A DNA stretch of 64,000 bases, taken from Lysobacter helvus. GTDB taxonomy: Bacteria > Pseudomonadota > Gammaproteobacteria > Xanthomonadales > Xanthomonadaceae. The stretch spans positions 744,001 to 808,000 of the forward strand of contig NZ_AP024546.1 of the NCBI RefSeq assembly GCF_018406645.1. Reading direction: 5' to 3'. This document shows positions 60,680 through 64,000 of this stretch, one piece after another. The notes beneath the pieces were generated by a model. The model saw nothing but the letters and a program-made list of their open reading frames with translations, did not search any database and was not told the DNA's origin. A program made the position numbers and the translations under genes. Within the stretch, counting starts at the first letter, position 1; each line of letters opens with the position of its first letter.

Positions 60680-61165
60680 ATGTCGGATTCCAAGTACCGC
60701 GGACCTAAGCCCGCACGCGCAGATCGAAACACGGGTCCGCAGGCGCCGATTGAGGCGTTGCTTGCAGATTCCGCCTTCGATCCCCTGCGCCGTGCCCTGT
60801 GGCTTGATGCGCTGGATCAGCGGTTGCGCCCATTCCTGCCTCCGTCGCTCGCCGCGCATGCGCGGCTTGCGAACCTCGATGGCGGCAGGCTCGTCTACGT
60901 CGTTGATGCACCGGTGTGGCGGGCCAAGTTGCGGCTCGTCGCTCCGGACATCCTCGACGCGGCCCGATCCCTCGGGCTCGGCGTGGCCGAGTTGGTCGTC
61001 AAAACGACGACCTATCCGATCCACCCGTCGGAACGGACGGAATCGAAGGCCAAACCGATGTCGGCGGCTGCGAAAGAAGCGTTGCAAGCCGCGCTGGCGT
61101 CCTTGGTGGATCCCCACCCGGGATCCGAAAAAAACCCTGATGCGAAACGGAAACCAGAGTCCTGA
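60680..61165 (+). CDS. DUF721 (DciA-like) protein
   Basis: 161 residues. The DUF721 core (about 30-110) has LDQRLRPFLPPSLAAHARLANLDG and VDAPVWRAKLRLVAPDIL. DciA-type proteins load the replicative helicase in bacteria without DnaC. The C-terminal 50 residues are charged and low complexity (EKNPDAKRKPES). Position near lpxC, an M23 gene and secA matches Pseudomonas. This one is short and the DciA role is by family only. ATG 60680 starts 4 bases from the opposite ATG. Confidence 0.8.
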   Translation: MSDSKYRGPKPARADRNTGPQAPIEALLADSAFDPLRRALWLDALDQRLRPFLPPSLAAHARLANLDGGRLVYVVDAPVWRAKLRLVAPDILDAARSLGLGVAELVVKTTTYPIHPSERTESKAKPMSAAAKEALQAALASLVDPHPGSEKNPDAKRKPES

Positions 61166-61257
61166 AATCTGGCCGGTCGACCCATCCGATTGCGTGGTGC
61201 GGTGGATGGCTTGAGCGGCCCGGAGGGGATACTGCCCGCCTTTTCCCCCGGATTCGC

Positions 61258-61281
61258 TAACGAACCATTAGAGGTTCGTTA
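61258..61281. terminator. Hairpin between convergent DUF721 and lpxC genes, possible terminator
   Basis: TAACGAACC, loop ATTAGA, GGTTCGTTA (9-base perfect stem) followed on the plus strand by AATTGCC. A second small hairpin GCCGTT-A-AACGGC lies at 61286-61298. No long T-tract on either strand. The 197-base gap otherwise shows no gene. Confidence 0.5.
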
Positions 61282-61362
61282 AATTGCCGTTAAACGGCCG
61301 GTTTCGATTCACAGATCGATCACCAGCCCGCACATCCCCGGACGGATTCCACACGGCCAGGT

Positions 61363-62271
61363 TCAGGCGATGGCAGGGTTGCCGTAGACGACGGGCGCGG
61401 CGGCCGGATCGTCGAAAGTCACTTCGTCCCAGGCCGAGGCATCGGCGAGCAGGGCGCGGACCAGCTTGTTGTTGAGGGCGTGGCCGGACTTGAAGCCTTC
61501 GAACGCGCCGATGATCGGACGGCCGGCCAGGTACAGGTCGCCCACCGCATCGAGGATCTTGTGGCGGACGAATTCGTCGGCGTAGCGCAGGCCGTCGTCG
61601 TTCAGCACGCGGAACTCGTCCAGCACGATCGCGTTGTCCATCGAGCCGCCGAGGCCGAGGTTGCGCTCGCGCATGAACTCCAGGTCGCGCATGAACCCGA
61701 AGGTGCGCGCGCGGCTCACTTCCTTTACATACGAGGTCGTCGAGAAATCGATCTCGGCCCGCGACTGCGACGTCGGGATGGCCGGATGGTCGAAGACCAC
61801 GGTGAAGCCGATGCGGAACCCGTCGTGCGGTTCGAAGCGGGCGATCTTGTCGCCTTCGCGCACTTCGACGGGCTTGCGGATGCGGATGAAGCGCTTGGGC
61901 GCCGATTGCTCGGAAATCCCCGCCGATTGCAGCAGGAACACGAACGGGCCGGCGGAGCCGTCCATGATCGGCACTTCCGGTGCCGACAGGTCCACGTACG
62001 CGTTGTCGATGCCCAGGCCCGCGAAGGCGGACATCAGGTGTTCGATGGTCATGACCTTGCCGCCGTCGCGCGACAGCCCGGTGCACAACATGGTTTCGGT
62101 GACGAGTTGCGCGTCGGCCGGGATTTCCACCACCGGATCCAGGTCCACGCGCCGGAACACGATGCCCGTGTCGACGGCGGCCGGACGCAGCGTGAGATAG
62201 ACCTTCTCTCCGCTGTGCAGGCCCACGCCGGTCGCGCGGATCACGTTCTTGAGGGTGCGTTGGGACAACAT
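61363..62271 (-). CDS. lpxC: UDP-3-O-acyl-N-acetylglucosamine deacetylase LpxC
   Basis: 302 residues from [17 protein letters not shown]. The zinc ligands are as expected: His in [12 protein letters not shown], and His/Asp in [25 protein letters not shown] and the terminal [15 protein letters not shown] are diagnostic. It makes the committed step of lipid A synthesis. Follows ftsZ, as in most gammaproteobacteria, with a 226-base gap rich in hairpins. Confidence 0.97.
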   Translation of the reverse strand: MLSQRTLKNVIRATGVGLHSGEKVYLTLRPAAVDTGIVFRRVDLDPVVEIPADAQLVTETMLCTGLSRDGGKVMTIEHLMSAFAGLGIDNAYVDLSAPEVPIMDGSAGPFVFLLQSAGISEQSAPKRFIRIRKPVEVREGDKIARFEPHDGFRIGFTVVFDHPAIPTSQSRAEIDFSTTSYVKEVSRARTFGFMRDLEFMRERNLGLGGSMDNAIVLDEFRVLNDDGLRYADEFVRHKILDAVGDLYLAGRPIIGAFEGFKSGHALNNKLVRALLADASAWDEVTFDDPAAAPVVYGNPAIA

Positions 62272-62423
62272 CGGGATCGGTCGGACCTCTGCTTCTGGCC
62301 TCGCGCGGAGGCAGGGGGAACGAAGCGTGGGCGCGTGCGGCGGGCGCAACGGCCGCAAAGATTACCACGCGACCCGATGAACACGGCCCGGCCGGGGCAC
62401 CGTTCGCCGGGGCGAAAGGGGCC

Positions 62424-62478
62424 GGCCGACTTGTGGTCGGCCGACCGAAGACCGCACCCCGGGCGGCGCAGCCCGGGG
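62424..62478. repeat. Two GC-rich hairpins between ftsZ and lpxC
   Basis: GGCCGAC-TTGTG-GTCGGCC (62424-62442) and CCCCGGGC-GGCGCA-GCCCGGGG (62457-62478) lie just downstream of ftsZ on its strand. Neither is followed by a T-tract. They may stall transcription or protect the ftsZ mRNA. No gene is seen in the rest of the gap. Confidence 0.55.
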
Positions 62479-62497
62479 CGTGGGGACCAGCGCCCGG

Positions 62498-63724
62498 TCA
62501 GTCCGCCTGGCGGCGGAGGAAGGCCGGGATATCGAGGTAGCTGCTGTCGCTGCCGAAATCGGCGGCGGCGGGCTCGGCGCGGGTGGTGCCGCCACGCAGG
62601 CTCTGGCTGCTCGCGAAGTTCGGCACGACCGGCTCGTTGAGGTTGGCCATCGCGTCGAAGTCCGGCTGGCCGGTGGTCGCGTTGCGGACGAGCTTGATCG
62701 GCGAACGCACCGAATGCTGCACCGTCTCGAAGCCGCGGGCCGGCAGCGCCTGGCGCGAGACCGCGCGGTTGAGGCCCGTCGCGACCACGGTCACCTTGAC
62801 CTCGTCCTGCATGTCCGGATCCAGCACGGTGCCGATCACGACCGTCGCGTCTTCCGAAGCGAAGTTCTCGATCGTGCGGCCCACTTCGTCGAACTCGGCC
62901 ATCGTGAAGTCCGGGCCGGCCGTGATGTTGACCAGGATGCCGTTGGCGCCCGAGAGGTTGACGTCGTCGAGCAGCGGGTTCTGGATCGCGGCCTCCGCGG
63001 CGGCCTGCGCGCGATCGTCGCCGCGCGCCGACCCGGTGCCCATCATCGCCAGGCCCATCTCGGACATCACGGTGCGCACGTCGGCGAAGTCGACGTTGAT
63101 CAGGCCCGGACGCACGATGAGGTCGGCGATGCCCTGCACCGCACCCAGCAACACATCGTTCGCCGCGCGGAAGGCCTGGATCATCGTCGCGTTGCGGCCG
63201 AGCACGGTGATCAGTTTTTCGTTCGGGATCGTAATCAGCGAATCGCAATGCTGGCTGAGCTCGTCGATGCCCTTGAGCGCCACCTGCATGCGGCGACGGC
63301 CTTCGAACGGGAACGGCTTGGTGACCACGGCCACCGTCAGGATCCCCATTTCCTTGGCGAGCTGCGCCACGACGGGCGCCGCGCCCGTGCCCGTGCCGCC
63401 GCCCATGCCCGCGGTGATGAACACCATGTCGGAGCCCTGCAGGGCATCCATGATGCGTTCGCGATCTTCCAGGGCGGCCTGGCGGCCAACCTCCGGGTTC
63501 GCGCCCGCGCCCAGGCCCTTCGTGACGTTGCTGCCGAGCTGCAGCTGCAGCTTGGCGCCGCAGTTCTTGATCGCCTGCGAGTCGGTGTTCGCCGTGATGA
63601 ATTCCACGCCGTCCACGCTGCTGTTGACCATGTGCGCCACGGCGTTGCCGCCGCCGCCGCCCACGCCAACCACCTTGATCACTGCGTTCGGGGCCATCTT
63701 TTCAACCAATTCGAAATGCGCCAT
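62498..63724 (-). CDS. ftsZ: Cell division protein FtsZ
   Basis: 408 residues from MAHFELVEKMAPNAV. The tubulin-like GTPase has KVVGVGGGGGNAV, the signature GGGTGTG (in TAGMGGGTGTGAAP), and the T7 loop NVDFADVRTVM. A flexible linker precedes the C-terminal conserved peptide DIPAFLRRQAD, which binds FtsA and ZipA. The start lies 104 bases after the ftsA stop. An in-frame codon 16 residues earlier is not used by the family. Confidence 0.98.
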   Translation of the reverse strand: MAHFELVEKMAPNAVIKVVGVGGGGGNAVAHMVNSSVDGVEFITANTDSQAIKNCGAKLQLQLGSNVTKGLGAGANPEVGRQAALEDRERIMDALQGSDMVFITAGMGGGTGTGAAPVVAQLAKEMGILTVAVVTKPFPFEGRRRMQVALKGIDELSQHCDSLITIPNEKLITVLGRNATMIQAFRAANDVLLGAVQGIADLIVRPGLINVDFADVRTVMSEMGLAMMGTGSARGDDRAQAAAEAAIQNPLLDDVNLSGANGILVNITAGPDFTMAEFDEVGRTIENFASEDATVVIGTVLDPDMQDEVKVTVVATGLNRAVSRQALPARGFETVQHSVRSPIKLVRNATTGQPDFDAMANLNEPVVPNFASSQSLRGGTTRAEPAAADFGSDSSYLDIPAFLRRQAD

Positions 63725-63828
63725 GTCCGTGTCCTCGTTATAGGTGCCGTGGTTTGTTGGATCGCGCCCCACGACGTTTTTGTGGAACCACTTGCCGCAA
63801 CCGCCAGGAAATCCTTTCGTGCCGCTCC

Positions 63829-64000
63829 TTAAAACTCGCCGCGATACCAGTTCTTCACCTTGTTGAAGAAACTGCCCGCGCGTCCCGTCGCGATCGACGG
63901 ACGCCGCGGGTTCTCGATCTGGCTGCCCATCAGCAGCAGGCCCACGCCGGTGGCATGCACCGGGTTGCCCACCACTTCGCCGAGGCCGGTGACGTGCTGC
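63829..64000 (-). CDS. ftsA: Cell division protein FtsA, C-terminal end (cut by window edge)
   Basis: The last 57 codons of a gene entering from the right edge. The product reads GLGEVVGNPVHATGVGLLLMG and ends FFNKVKNWYRGEF, a basic amphipathic helix that matches the membrane-targeting tail of FtsA. FtsA tethers FtsZ to the membrane. Position directly upstream of ftsZ supports the call. Stop TAA at 63829-63831. Confidence 0.9.
   Translation of the reverse strand, partial: QHVTGLGEVVGNPVHATGVGLLLMGSQIENPRRPSIATGRAGSFFNKVKNWYRGEF

Overview
The window is a high-GC (roughly two thirds G+C or more by eye, not counted) gammaproteobacterial chromosome segment. Gene content and order point to the Xanthomonadaceae/Lysobacteraceae (Lysobacter, Luteimonas or Xanthomonas-like): an aspS-yebC-ruvCA-kup-ruvB-tol-pal run, sucCD beside pilSR, and pilA/pilB/pilC/pilD followed by coaE, a MutT-ThiE fusion, secA, lpxC and ftsZ. 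I saw no tRNA, rRNA, CRISPR array, prophage or insertion sequence. Every gap without a gene is shorter than 300 bases.

Layout. (1) 1-13532, minus strand: one long co-directional run, aspS, GNAT, hydrolase, yebC, ruvC, ruvA, kup, ruvB, ybgC, tolQ, tolR, tolA, tolB, pal, cpoB and the start of queE. It covers translation, Holliday-junction repair, potassium uptake and the Tol-Pal envelope system. (2) 13662-24184: a membrane diguanylate cyclase, an FmdB-type zinc ribbon, a YheS-type ABC-F ATPase, clpB with a heat-shock-like promoter, plsC, DCC, DUF4166, pgeF and rluD, with bamD divergent from rluD. (3) 24241-29177, minus: nadE, a type IB topoisomerase, sucD and sucC. (4) 29376-33877, plus: pilS, pilR and two tandem type IV pilin genes, each with its own clear sigma-54 promoter. 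(5) 33967-51248: about 17 kb of glycan genes lying between the pilins and pilB. These are two TMTC-like GT-C membrane glycosyltransferases with TPR tails, gmd, fcl, a Wzx-like flippase, four methyltransferases, an epimerase, a DegT aminotransferase, four soluble glycosyltransferases and a DPM1-like GT2. (6) 51367-55878, plus: pilB, pilC, pilD, coaE. (7) 55880-64000: a MutT-ThiE fusion, secA, an M23 peptidase, a divergent DUF721/DciA-like gene, lpxC, ftsZ and the 3' end of ftsA.

How the genes may work together. PilS/PilR with sigma-54 should drive the pilin genes. PilD processes the prepilins, and PilB and PilC assemble them. The most interesting region is the glycan block embedded in this pilus locus. 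My inference is that the DPM1-like GT2 makes a polyprenyl-phosphate sugar, the GT-C pair next to the pilins transfers it to pilin or another exported protein, and the gmd-to-GT4 operon builds a fucose- or deoxysugar-containing, probably O-methylated glycan that is flipped by the Wzx-like protein. The sequence shows the gene families and their adjacency. The link to pilin glycosylation is a hypothesis; the alternative is that this is an O-antigen or capsule locus that happens to sit here.

Start codons were chosen by family N-termini, overlap with the upstream gene and Shine-Dalgarno-like sequence. TTG or GTG starts are noted where they are needed.
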